Shown here in pieces: positions 22,583-32,641 of a stretch of 64,000 nt of DNA. The stretch comes from Siphonodentalium dalli (Eukaryota > Mollusca > Scaphopoda > Gadilida > Siphonodentaliidae). The notes beneath the pieces were generated by a model. That model did no database searches. It was given only the letters and a program-made list of their open reading frames with translations, and was not told the DNA's origin. The stretch is taken from the NCBI GenBank assembly GCA_032622095.1, contig CP136069.1:128819123-128883122 (forward strand), written 5' to 3'. The position numbers and the translations under genes were made by a program. The stretch's first letter is position 1. Every line of letters begins with the position of its first letter.

Positions 22583-22854
22583 CACTGTTAAAAAAAATCC
22601 CGTTCTTATACGGTATACGAAGTTCCGGAAAATTGCTGCCGGCACTATGTACATGTACCGTAATGGTTACGGAACATTCTGCTATTTCATTACGGCCATA
22701 TGTTCTGTACGGCTATGGAACAAAGTTCCATATTCATACGGGACATAGAACCGTAACAAAACAGGTAAATGTTCCTCAACTGTACGGGACGATGTGCCGG
22801 CAGCAAATTTCCGGAACATTGCACCGTCTGAGAACGGAATTGTTTTAACAGTGT
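22583..22854. mobile_element. Foldback MITE with CACTGTTA ends
   Basis: Left CACTGTTAAAAAAAATCCCG, right AATTGTTTTAACAGTG. Inner mirrored blocks GTTCCGGAAAATTGCTGCCG and its complement CGGCAGCAAATTTCCGGAAC. The termini match the 2.6-kb element at 56822-59457. The flanks (CA / TA) are consistent with one mutated TA duplication. The 146-codon plus-strand frame across it is produced by the palindrome. Confidence 0.75.
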
Positions 22855-22936
22855 AGCAGCTATCCAAATGTCTTAATCTACGGTTTATAGAGTACATTAG
22901 TGACGTATATCCCTGGTTCTGAAGTTTATACCTTAC

Positions 22937-23451
22937 CGTGAGCACTATTTACTGTCTGGTGGTGCTTGTTCGATTGAACGTGATGATATGTCTTATTTCG
23001 CTCCCCACTTGGCTGTCCGGCGGAAATAACCGGCGGCTCGATGGAAACACCAGCGGATGCAACGGGAGTCAGTTGTGTGGTTTCGGAGTCTTCCCAATTC
23101 AACGATGTCGGTGTCACGTGGTCGCTAATATCAATGAAATCACGTTTCCCAGTAGTCAGTTGTTCATCACCCGTTTCCTCAGGAATGCTAGAGTTTTGTG
23201 TCACTGTCACAGAGGTGGTGTTAGAAATATCATTATCATTCATGGAATGATTAATTGTATCCGTCGACAACGGAAACGAACTTGTTTTCGGAGAATACCC
23301 GTATTTAACAGTCTTCTGTATGTTTTGGAACTCTTCTGGATAATCGTTCAAACAATTATTGTCATCCACCGTTATCCCGTGTTGGTAGAAAATTTCATCG
23401 AAACAGTCCACTGCGTGAATTGCAACACAATGTAGAAAACTGAATACTGCC
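22937..23451 (-). CDS. Large exon: ectodomain and Ser/Thr stalk of the GPI-type protein
   Basis: Acceptor TTTTTATTTCAG ends at 23452; donor CACG|GTAAGG starts at 22936. All 171 complete codons are open. It begins AVFSFLHCVAIHAVDCFDE (last part of a cysteine-containing helical region), then a further Cys (DDNNCL), an acidic segment (DYPEEFQNIQKT) and a long Ser/Thr/Asn-rich stalk. N-glycosylation sequons NHS, NTT, NSS and NKT are visible. Phase 2 in and phase 1 out both match the neighbouring exons. The composition is clearly protein-like, while flanking introns are repeat-filled. It is probably extracellular, with a lollipop layout of small cysteine domain on a glycosylated stalk. No homologue is recognised. 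Confidence 0.8.
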
Positions 23452-23521
23452 CTGAAATAAAAATGCCAATTACACCGATATAGTCAAATTGACAGTGAAT
23501 ACATAAAAGAATATACATTAC

Positions 23522-24115
23522 ATTTTTGTATATAATCCTTTCCTATATGCACTACCAAATGCCTTTTAAGGTCAATGAAACATAGATATAACGGTTCAGA
23601 CCTGGTCCCCGTTGTTTGCACAACAGAGTTATCTATCAATGCTTTTTATAGTATAAATATTATCAGTTTGTCTTTTTCCTTCCTCGAACCCGATTTGATA
23701 AATTGATTTCTGTTTGTAGTCACTGATGACTGCACCACAAATCTTGGTTACGCAACTCATGATAGAGATGCTTCTGTGATTATTTGGGTTTGAGATGTCT
23801 CCTGCACTTTTGTAGATTGGTTTCAAAATGCTTATGTTCCAATCTGAAGGATATACTGCAGAAGTAATATATTGTTGAAAAGTTTTTTCTTAAGGGGATA
23901 CGAGTGTTGACATTTCATTGGAGATACAATCAATTCGACTGCATTTATTTTTCGATAACTTATTGATTGCGAACTCTATTTCTTCATTCTTGATTGGTTT
24001 TGACAATTCATTGAATATAACTGGAAGATTATCAGTTGATGAAAGTGTATTCCGTTCCCGTTTGCCTAGTAATTTCTTAAAATTATCAACCCATGTCGCA
24101 GCATCAACCTGTTAT
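23522..24115 (-). pseudogene. Non-LTR retrotransposon reverse transcriptase fragment
   Basis: Minus-strand conceptual translation, across frameshifts and stops, gives NEEIEFAINKLSKNKCSRID, then DWNISILKPIYKSAGD, then NPNNHRSISIMSCVTKICGA, then YQIGFEEGKRQTDNIYTIK, and a degenerate motif A (LYLCFIDLK with KAFGS in the next frame). This order matches the fingers-palm part of CR1/L2/Jockey-type LINE reverse transcriptases. Endonuclease, the YxDD box and the 3' end are absent. It sits in the intron between the 25349 and 22937 exons, in the same orientation as the gene. Confidence 0.8.
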
Positions 24116-25080
24116 GAGAAGTTTTGTTTCGTTTTTGTTCTTGTGTGTAACTTATAGATATAAGGTCATAGTAAGTTCGGGAGTTTGGGTAGCTAGGTTC
24201 AAAATTTGCTAACTTATTTCATCCTTGTTTTGATTGTGTTATCTTGCCGTGGAGCAGAGCCTGGGACGTCACAATTTGCTCGAAAATGGAACCAAGGTTT
24301 CTCACATCTAAATGATTAGTCAATGTTTTCTTCAACTACCTTATAAATAAAACAACCAAAACAAACGATACTGAATGAGCTATGTTCCAATTTGTGCTAG
24401 TTTTAACTTGCTGTGAATCACACCCCAAATAAATATGACTTTTGGGGAGATATAACTTTTCAAGTGACTTCAGTCACCATTTTTCGAGGTTTTGAAATTC
24501 TGACGCCAATAACTCCTTAAAACTATTCTGTTCGATATCCGTTTTTTGCAGTTTTATGTATACGAGATGAGTTTTTGTGATAGCGTATTAGTTTAATAGA
24601 TTGCCGATATAATTGAAAACATAGGGGAAAAACTAATATTGAAATTTCTAGGCGCGATATCTTGCTGCTATTTCCGATAAATTATTACGTATATAGGTTT
24701 CCAACACTGAGAATTGGCAAAATTCAGCAGAAATGTCGCAGAAGTTTGAATAGTATGTGTGTAAAGATTTGCGCAAATTTTCTGAATATTTCCAACCAAT
24801 GAGTATGAATCCATAATATGCACTGCAATATCTGGTCGTCTGTCTGTCACCTTGCTTATATTTCCTGAACATTCCTCCAGATGAATATCATAGACCATTC
24901 TAATGTACGCTTATATAACTGAAGAATAAATCCATTCAGTAAAAAGAGTTATATCGGTAGACCTGAATATTTCTTTCAATAATATGGCATAAATATATCG
25001 ACCCACATTAATCCACGGAATCGACCCAGGATGTAACAAAAACAGACATAATTTGAAGCTTCCAATTTGCATGTGGCTTT
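24116..25080. other. Intron sequence; one weak frame
   Basis: No repeat family recognised. A 76-codon minus-strand ATG frame at 24668-24898 (begins MVYDIHLEECSGNISKV) has a reasonable composition but no splice or poly(A) support, and a second frame overlaps it. Confidence 0.3.
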
Positions 25081-25081
25081 C

Positions 25082-25327
25082 TAACCCTTCCATGGCTGGA
25101 TCTTCCCGAAATTTTGCGAAAATCCATGTGACAATGCATTTGTTATATGCGAGTCTCCCATAGTGAGCCTCGATACATTGTCCTAACAATATTTAACTTG
25201 ACCATGTAAGCAATTGCATTCTCTTATATGTGATAGGCTGTATACTGGAGATTCGCATATGTGAGATAATGCACTGGCACATTATCTAAATGTTGCACCT
25301 GCGCAGCTCCCGTTATGAAAGGGTTAA
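25082..25327. mobile_element. piggyBac-like MITE with decayed palindrome module
   Basis: Left end TAACCCTTCCATGGCTGGAT; right end, read inwards, TTAACCCTTTCATAACGGGA. Between them are two eroded versions of the 67-bp palindrome (CAATGCATTTGTTATATGCGA at 25132 and GCATTCTCTTATATGTGA / TCGCATATGTGAGATAATGC at 25215-25275). TTAA at the right edge fits piggyBac target use. The right edge is 21 bp from the donor side of the 25349-25481 exon. Confidence 0.6.
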
Positions 25328-25348
25328 GATCTAAAGCAGTATACATAC

Positions 25349-25481
25349 AGGCACAACTCAGAACTATGTTTTTCTCTAGACAGAATGTCATTGATTCCTT
25401 TGAAATGATCGTACTCTGTTCTGCATTTCTCCTGTATAATCCGAATGTCAGTCATGTTGCAGGCGGGGTTCTCGGTAGCAT
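25349..25481 (-). CDS. Cysteine-domain exon of the GPI-type protein
   Basis: Acceptor TTTGTCTTCCACAG ends at 25482; donor CT|GTATGT starts at 25348. It has 43 full codons starting ATENPACNMTDIRIIQEKCR and ending SREKHSSELC, then CT that joins G of the next exon to make Leu. The phase 2 match is exact and extends a Cys pattern over both exons (C-x11-C-x22-C-x7-C, then more). One N-glycosylation sequon (NMT). The frame enters in phase 1 from an upstream exon that must hold the start codon and signal peptide. The exon lies in a gap of about 190 bp between two foldback MITEs. No domain family is recognised. Confidence 0.75.
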
Positions 25482-25520
25482 CTGTGGAAGACAAACCATA
25501 ATATTATTTGATGGCACATA

Positions 25521-26200
25521 TTAGCCATTTGATGACGGGAGCAGCACTGGTGTAGCATTACATATCTTGTGTCAGTGCAATATCTTATATAAGTCTCCCA
25601 TATAAGAGAATGCATGCACTGGATTACAAGGTCATTGTGATTATTGTTTGTCCAACATATATGCTCTTATATGTGACCCGCCATATCAAATCCAGTCGTA
25701 AGTCGGGATTTTTTTTACCCTGTGCCAATGCATTCTCTTATATATGCGAGTCGATCATATGTCGCCTCGCATATATAAGAGAATGCATTGGCCTAACAAT
25801 TTTTTACAATTTTAATAATTTGTTCTTGTATTCTTTAACAATTTTTATAATTTCACCCATACAGAGCCCCAGACAAACATGAGCAGACGACACTCTTTTA
25901 TATGCTTCTATATATGTGTGGGGCTCCCTGCAGGGTAATGGATGTTTTTTATTTTATGTCCTAAAAATTGTAAGAAACATTTATTTAAAAAAAATGATAA
26001 AAAATTGTTAGGCCAATGCATTCTCTTATATATGCGAGGCGACCTATGGTCGACTCGCATATATAAGAGAATGCATTGGCACAGGGTAACAAAAATCCCG
26101 ACTTACGACTGGATTTGACATGGCGGGTCACATATATGCGAGGCTCATTGGCAAAGGGTTTTCGAAAAATTTCAGGAAGCTCCAGTCATGGAAGGGTTAA
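25521..26200. mobile_element. piggyBac-like foldback MITE containing a second MITE
   Basis: Left end TTAGCCATTTGATGACGGGA; right end, read inwards, TTAACCCTTCCATGACTGGA with TTAA at 26197-26200. An eroded palindrome module at 25575-25620 (GTGCAATATCTTATATAAG / TATAAGAGAATGCATGCAC) belongs to the outer element, which is interrupted by the element at 25671-26133. Confidence 0.6.
25671..26133. mobile_element. Foldback MITE with palindrome in each terminal repeat, copy 2
   Basis: Ends ATGTGACCCGCCATATCAAA and its mirror. Palindromes at 25725-25791 and 26013-26079. Closely related to 996-1431 but with the central spacer inverted (CATACAGAGCCCCAGACAAA here against its complement there). It is inserted in the outer piggyBac-like element. 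Confidence 0.85.
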
Positions 26201-26540
26201 ATATATGGTGATCACATCTTCCAATATATGAGATTAAAGCTGCATCACCTGAATTGTAGCATGAAATTACTACAGTATTTGTCAACTTTATACCATAAAA
26301 TAATAAAGATAGAACCTATACGCGTCTATTCAAGAGAGGTTTTGCATGGTGGTCAGATGTCGAATTTCAAATTCCAGTTTAGTTTCGTTCCTGCCTCAGT
26401 GGACATGTCATTCTGGACGCCTCGACTAGTTTCATATATATGGCCATGACATCGAGCTTCATGACACAACACTGTTGTTTGAATTTGTTCTGATAGTTTT
26501 GATATTCCATCAAGAATACTTAGTGCGATATGTGTTGTTT

Positions 26541-27199
26541 TTAAAGGCCCACTTAATTTTCGAACCCAGTGATAAAATTATATAAAATATATCCCATTTG
26601 GAAGAGGAGCTCCAAAACATTGTATTTTCAACGTATTCGATGTATTAGCTGTAACGTATTCGATGTATTAGCTGTAACGTATTCGATGTATTAGCTGTAA
26701 CGTATTCGATGTATTAGCTGTAACGTATTCGATGTATTAGCTGTAACGTATTCGATGTATTAGCTATAACGTATTCGATGTATTAGCTGTAACGTATTCG
26801 ATGTATTAGCTGTAACGTATTCGATGTATTAGCTGTGGACATGTTGTTTTTGTTGAGATACCGACGTCTGTTCGGGGCTCAAGTTTATGCACAAAGCCTA
26901 TTATTTTCAATGGAAGCGGAAACACTCCATATATTTAGATAGAGTTATTCCCCTTCCATTGAAAATAAACTATACTTTGAATTATGTTGCATTCTGGGAG
27001 CCATAACTGGGAAATTATTTTATTATTTCAGTTATTTTCTATTACTATATATACGGGCACCTTCTGAGACACAGACGTTCCAAATGGTGATGAGTTATAG
27101 TATTTTAAACATATTTTATTAAATAGATTGTTATTAAAACCGTATATCAAGGCACTACACAAAAAAAATCGGTAACTCGAAAATTAAATGGGTCTTTAA
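26541..27199 (+). mobile_element. MITE-B copy, full length, with expanded 23-bp tandem
   Basis: TTAA at both ends. Left TTAAAGGCCCACTTAATTTT, right TTAAATGGGTCTTTAA. Contains the internal palindrome CAATGGAAGCGGAAACACTC / ATTCCCCTTCCATTG. A local 23-bp unit (CGTATTCGATGTATTAGCTG plus TAA) is repeated nine times at 26631-26837; other copies have one unit. Confidence 0.85.
26631..26837 (+). repeat. 23-bp minisatellite, nine units
   Basis: Nearly identical units (one carries CTATAA for CTGTAA). Internal to MITE-B, so the expansion is specific to this insertion. Confidence 0.95.
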
Positions 27200-27224
27200 A
27201 CCCAAAGAAGAATATTTCCTTCTT

Positions 27225-28170
27225 CCTGTCAATTTTTGAACTATCATGCAGTGTTGCGATCGGTTGGAATTTCCAATCATATTATAGGGGTGTTATAATA
27301 GGTTTGAAATTTCCAGCAGGTGGAATTGAAAGCTAGCGTGATGTGCCAAGGGGGCTGGGTGTAAAAGCCTAACTATTTCTACATGTGCATATGCATGGTC
27401 ACCACGACATTGCATCCATATATAGCCTATATAATATTTCTACATACACATATGGACACTGACTTTGCACACATAGCTTATACTATAGTTATGCATATAT
27501 GTTAACCCGACTAAGGCCAATAATGCCTTTAAGCGCTAGATTAAGCTAAATATTATGTAAATTGACGCCTTTAATAATTCCCTTTCATCAGTCACATCTG
27601 TTATATATCAATCAATTCGCAAAAGAGATAGCCGAACCGGGTTATTATGGGAATTATGCATTACCCTGACGGGAATCCCGTTCATTATATACCATAGATG
27701 GCACGTGAACCGTTCGATCATTTGAATCAGTTCAGTAAATTCCCGCAGAGAAAATGAGTGTGGGATAGAATCGATATGTCTAGGGGTTAGTCAATCGCGG
27801 GCCCCAGGGGACGGATATCATGTGTGCACTTCTCGTATTCAGTGTCTAGGATTATCGACCATATGCTTTATCCCATGTCATCACGCCTCCATAATTTAAT
27901 AATTCAATGCATGAGAACGAGAAAGACGCAGTGATTGTTGAATGTGTATATAAGGGTAAACGGGATCTTACCCCTTGTTGTATTGGTTGATTGCTTGTTT
28001 TGGGTTTAATGTGGCTTTCAGCAACTAAGGCCATATCACGACATTACCAGTTTTAGTAGTGGGGGTAATCACTTAAGGCTAATCTAACAGTGATTTCAAT
28101 GGTTAATATAACAGTGATTTCAACTTGTCGACCATGTGCTGCAAACAACTGGCCATCGGGGAGTAACTGG
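27225..28170. other. hAT-like fragment, then nothing recognised
   Basis: 27225-27350 carries TTGGAATTTCCAATCATATT-type sequence of the CAGGGACG family. Beyond it no gene is evident. A possible minus-strand donor (GGGGTAAGATC near 27971) follows a short ATG frame (MALVAESHIKPKTSNQPIQQ), without other support. Confidence 0.35.
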
Positions 28171-28178
28171 CAACTCCA

Positions 28179-28530
28179 CCAGATAACGATTTCGAGTTGC
28201 AAAGACCATCATGGAAACATGTGGATTCGAACCCTCATCGCCAGTACTGGAGGGCGAGCCTTGAATTATAACCCTAACCGATTGAGCCACAAACCAGATA
28301 ACGATTTCGAGTTACAAAGACCATCATGGAAACATATGGATTAGAACCCTCGACGCCAGTACTGGAGGGCGAGTCGGGAATTGTAACCCTAACCGATTGA
28401 GCCACAAACCAGATAACGATTTCGAGTTACAATGACCATCATGGAAACATGTAGATTTGAACCCTCATCGCCAGCAATGGAGGGCGAGCCGGGAGTTGTA
28501 CCCATAACTGACTGATCCACCGAGCCCCTT
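28179..28530 (-). mobile_element. tRNA-derived SINE, three head-to-tail units of 115 bp
   Basis: On the minus strand each unit has an A-box-like TGGCTCAATCGG and a B box GGTTCGAATCC or close variant about 45 nt later, with GGCTCGCCCTCCAGTACTGG between them. The unit start CCAGATAACGATTTCGAGTT occurs at 28179, 28294 and 28409, an exact 115-bp period. The wide A-B spacing recalls class II tRNAs. Tandem multiplication of a SINE head is unusual. Confidence 0.7.
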
Positions 28531-28539
28531 CCCCGCCCC

Positions 28540-29580
28540 TTGTTGTAAAAAAGTATTTATTTCAAATATAATATTCAATTTTACATCATACAAAACAAGT
28601 ATAAACATAAGTGATATGGATATATTATAAGGGCGGATTGATAACATGAAAGGGGCTAAATTGTCTAATGCGGCTGACTTTCTAGATCGACTGGGATTTC
28701 GCTATTACTCACCCCATGTATGGATTGCCCACTATATCAATACTTCCTTGAAACCTGAAATTATGTCGAAATTGTCCAACCATATGTGGCGTTCGGTTGG
28801 AACTTTCTAACCAGTTTTTAAAGGTTGAGGCATCAGTTGGAATATTCAGACTCAACTTATCAAGGCATGCACATGAAATTTTCAATAGAGTTGAGATTTG
28901 TGGTACACGTACGATGGGATACAGATGGAATTATAAAGTTTGGCACATCAATGGACAAACCCATGCATAGCCACGTCACTGTCGTAACATAACGTCCCTG
29001 TCGTAACATAACGTTTCAATTGGTGGCAATCAAAAGCGGACACATCGCATGCGTAGTTTCTTGTACATAGCCAATTATCCATGACCTTTTCATGTCAAGT
29101 ACGAATGTGAAAGATACTTAATAAACTGGAAGCACTAAAAGTCCTCAAATTCTAGACTACATATACTTAACGCAATATGTTTTACGATTTCCAACAGATT
29201 ACTTCGTTTGATGAAATCAAAATAGCTAAGTAGCCTATGTGTCTATAAAATAAGCAACTTCTACAATATTACTCCGATCACTTGTCGAATAAGCTATCAT
29301 AATTACATCTTCGGTCGGTGGGAGGTGGTGTTAAGAACATAATAACACTTTTATATGAGCAGCTGACAATCATAAAGCGGATACCTCCATAGATCACAAG
29401 CCACTGCAGACATGCACGCGGATAAACTGTTGAGTAATGAAATAAACATTGTGTGATATAATAAACTATGGGATCACGATGAGATCAGAATGATGAAGCG
29501 GAAAACTGTAATGGCTATTCACTGCAGGGACGCCGGTAGTCCAAGGTTTCTTCGACTTAAACAAGCTTGTGAATATCGGT
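28540..29580. other. No gene recognised; hAT-like fragment at 28725-28985
   Basis: 28725-28985 resembles the CAGGGACG family and ends near a GCCACGTCACTG terminus; GTCGTAACATAACGT is duplicated just after. On the minus strand at 29449 a frame begins MFISLLNSLSACMSAVA, which resembles a signal peptide and could be the missing first exon of the gene at 25481-20645. The only phase-compatible donor (T|GTGATC) is weak, so no exon is called. Confidence 0.3.
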
Positions 29581-29584
29581 TGTT

Positions 29585-30239
29585 TTAAAGGCCCACTTTA
29601 TTTTTCGAATATCCAGATAACATTTTATCACATAATTTGCCCATAAAAGCAGTTTCATAATTATCGATAAGAGACACGTTTAATATCAGCGCGTGCGATG
29701 ACGTCACATCGTTGTTCAAATGACTTGCGATCGCTGCGGTTTTTATCGTTGTTTTCGATGGATATTTCGCATTGCTTCGCGTGTGATAAAAAGTATCTCA
29801 CACTCGTTCTATTTTATACGTAATTTATCAACCTCGTCCACTAAATTCTATTTGAGCCTCGGTAAACCTCGGCTCAAATCGAATTTAGTGAACTCGGTTG
29901 ATAAATTCCGTATAAAATAGAAACTCATGTGAGATCCTCTATATACACAACATATTCCATATTATATTCCATTTGGAAGAGGAATCAAACATATATATAT
30001 ATACTCCACCAGAATACGGAACAATTTTGCCTAGGAGAATAGACTTTTGAGTAAAGTCCGGATCAAAATTAAGCACAGAGCACACATCGGTAGCTCAACA
30101 AAAACGACATGTTCCCAGTTTATTCAACCGGGTCAATTGATAATATAATGTTTTAATGCTTCCTCTTTCAAATGGTATATAATATGGAATGTGTTGTATA
30201 TAATGTGATCTGGTGATTCTAAAATTAAGTAGGCATTTC
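29585..30239. mobile_element. MITE-B foldback variant with nested palindrome
   Basis: Both ends carry the left end of MITE-B (TTAAAGGCCCACTTTATTTT and, mirrored, TTCTAAAATTAAGTAGGCA). An inner block at 29787-29936 is a separate palindrome (TTCTATTTTATACGTAATTT ... GAATTTAGTGAACTC) with about 65-bp arms around TAAA. A TGACGTCA motif lies at 29699-29706. Confidence 0.75.
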
Positions 30240-30303
30240 ATTGTAAATGATGATGTAAATTAGCATATATTTAGCAAACGATAGTACGATACCACAAACT
30301 GGT

Positions 30304-30694
30304 TTAACCCTTTACCCAACAGAACGGCCCTGTGCCAATGCATTCTCTTATATATGCGAGTCGACCATAGGTCGCCTCGCATATATAAGAGAATGCATTG
30401 GCTTAACGCATTAAAAATTATAAAATTGTTAAAGAATGTAAGAAAAAATGGTAAAAAGTGTTAAATTTTTTTTTTTTTTTAGGCCAATGCATTCTCTTAT
30501 ATATGCGAGGCGACCTATGGTCGACTCGCATATATAAGAGAATGCATTGGCATTGTAACCATCACAATGTGGTCAATGAGCCGGTTCCAATGATATCCAT
30601 ATTTGTATGGTTTTATTGAGACAGACCCAAGATAATTTAGGCTGTTGAAGCTTTATTTGGGCGTTTTTGGCCGGTTTGTTGGGTAAAGGGTTAA
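30304..30694. mobile_element. piggyBac-like MITE carrying two palindrome modules
   Basis: Outer ends TTAACCCTTTACCCAACA and mirror TGTTGGGTAAAGGGTTAA. Two intact 67-bp palindromes at 30335-30401 and 30484-30550 are separated by a short AT spacer with a T run. The outer ends differ from those at 25082, 25521 and 47764, while the palindromes are the same. Confidence 0.8.
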
Positions 30695-30699
30695 GTTGA

Positions 30700-31450
30700 A
30701 GAAAACGTGGACTATAATAGGGCACCGGAAGCATCTGTAGAAGTAGAGCATAGTTGGTGTCCCACCATGCATGGCGGCTATCGTATGTTCTAAGCTTATA
30801 TTATACGGCTCACATCATTCAAGACCCATGCTGTACATGTGTAACTTCCAACGCAGGCCTATATCTGCTATCACCAACCACATAGCCATTGCTAATACTA
30901 CACTGTCATTTTCTGTTTGTTTGAACATATTTTATTAATCATCCCAAAATATAGTTGAGTATATATATAGAAAACTGATTATAGTACCGTGAGCAACGGG
31001 GATTGGAGCACAAATTATTGCAACTTACTGAATGCTCCTCTCCCCACAAGTATAAGTTCTTGATACGATGGGGTATAAACTATTCAAACTCAACGTTTGG
31101 TTCGAACATATAGCTGTTAGTCCATTGCATTTATGGGAAAATAATGCAACTTAATTGTTCTATGCAAGGATAAGTATATATATGTATAAGCCCTTTATTA
31201 ATACCATACTAAAATCAACGGTAATCAACAAACGGTGAAATGGTGAATTTTGTGAAATAAATAAGGGACAATTTAGTAAAATCATCATTTTATGGACTTT
31301 CAGTGTATAACAAAGAGCCACATTCTCAAGCCCTTCCGATATCGTGTCCATGGTGTAGATCTAACTTTCCGGATTCTGAAAGATTTCAATCGCTCTTCAA
31401 ATTATTGTCATGATCATCATCACTGACTAAGCCACAGAATCGATATGCAC
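30700..31450. other. No gene recognised
   Basis: AT-rich, no repeat family or persuasive frame. Confidence 0.35.
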
Positions 31451-31456
31451 CTTAAG

Positions 31457-32575
31457 GGTCAGACGCACGTTTTACCAAAATGTCCTGGAACTTCAAAGTG
31501 AATTTTCTCAAAATCTGTCAGGAATTTCTTTGTGAAATTTGGTACAAGCAATTATTGTTACACACTATTTAAGAACCACCGACCGATTGGATATGATAAC
31601 CTCATTTACTTTCATCTGATGGCATGAACAAGATTTCACTGTTTCCAGGTACCAAGACCTTCTGTAAAATAGATTTATTTCAAAAGTGCAGTTCATATAT
31701 CCATGATATAACACCTGAATACCATGAGAGTAGACTTAATTATTCTTGATTTGTGAAATGTAATGATTCTTTTCATTTAGAAAGCAACTGCCCACAAATA
31801 ATTGTCTATATTTTAGAATGTTCATGTCATGCCTGTTGATCAATGAAAAATTGGGCTGAGATGAGTTGTGGTTCATGGGTTCATAACCAAGTTTAGCTGA
31901 TCACCACACCTCTTAACAATGTGGCCTAGATCCAGTAGATTGCTCCCTGCTTGAGTGGACCACACTACTATCTACATTTGTTTTAAAGATGAGACCACTT
32001 TATTCTTCATTATAATATATGGGGGCATGATGCTATATTACGCAATTAAAATCTTAAAGGTACTCAATCCGATCAGACGCTCCTAAATTACTATTGCTTT
32101 GGCTTCGGGGGTAAAAAATATTTGATTCGAGTCGAGGAAGCTCAGAGTGATTAGATATCGATGTTTGGAATTTGCTGTTTCTATTGTTTGTGGACCAGAT
32201 CTGTTTCAGGACCACGTGCTCAAACGGACAAATTGCGGTTGTAAGATGGATAACTCGAAATCAAGTGGTTACTATTAACAATAATAACCACTTGATTTTA
32301 GAGTTAATTTGTCCGTTTGAGCACGTGGTCATGAAAAAGAGTGGTCCACAAACAATAGAAACATCAAATTTCAAACATCGATATCTAATCACTCTGAGCT
32401 TTGATTGGTGGGTTCCTCGACTCGAATCAACTATTTTTTTTTACCTCCGAAGCCAAAGAAATAGTAATTTGGGAGCGTCTGATCGGATTTAATACCTTTA
32501 ACTCGAAATTATGATACAAATCTAGCCTCCTCTCATGGAGCCAAGATAATAACCTATTTGGAGATTGGATTGTTG
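31457..32575 (+). repeat. Dispersed repeat R3, copy 1, with MITE-A inserted
   Basis: Aligns with 43435-43850 (AGGAATTTCTTTGTGAAATT, TGGTACAAGC, TAGATTGCTCCCTGCTTGAG against GTTGATTGCTCCCTGCTTGAG, CTTTATTCTTCATTATAATA). It is interrupted at TTAA by the MITE-A copy at 32054-32501; flanking sequence resumes with ATGATACAAAT as in the uninterrupted copy. Confidence 0.75.
32054..32501. mobile_element. MITE-A foldback variant
   Basis: TTAA at 32054-32057 and 32498-32501. Like 20898-21360 it consists of two mirrored right halves meeting near 32275. The R3 copy at 43435-43850 gives the empty site with a single TTAA (43760-43763), proving TTAA target duplication. Confidence 0.9.
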
Positions 32576-32641
32576 TGTGAAATTTAATTTTTAATTTTAA
32601 TTATTTTTAGCAGTTCTTGGTACCGAAATTTCTCAAATGTA

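Noticed and set aside
22408-22848. 146-codon plus-strand frame
   Set aside because: It crosses the palindromic CACTGTTA foldback and repeat R1; the frame is a by-product of the palindrome.
25082-26200. A single large piggyBac-like element spanning the whole interval
   Set aside because: The inward-facing ends at 25327 and 25521 show two separate elements with an exon between them, although a composite behaviour remains possible.
28179-28530. Genuine tRNA genes
   Set aside because: A- and B-box-like motifs are present, but no acceptor-stem pairing or anticodon arm fits, and the units are in tandem with 115-bp period; a SINE is the better reading.
29370-29449. Signal-peptide-like frame MFISLLNSLSACMSAVA as first exon of the GPI-type gene
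   Set aside because: The phase-compatible donor (T|GTGATC) is weak and the better donor gives the wrong phase, so it is kept only as a lead.
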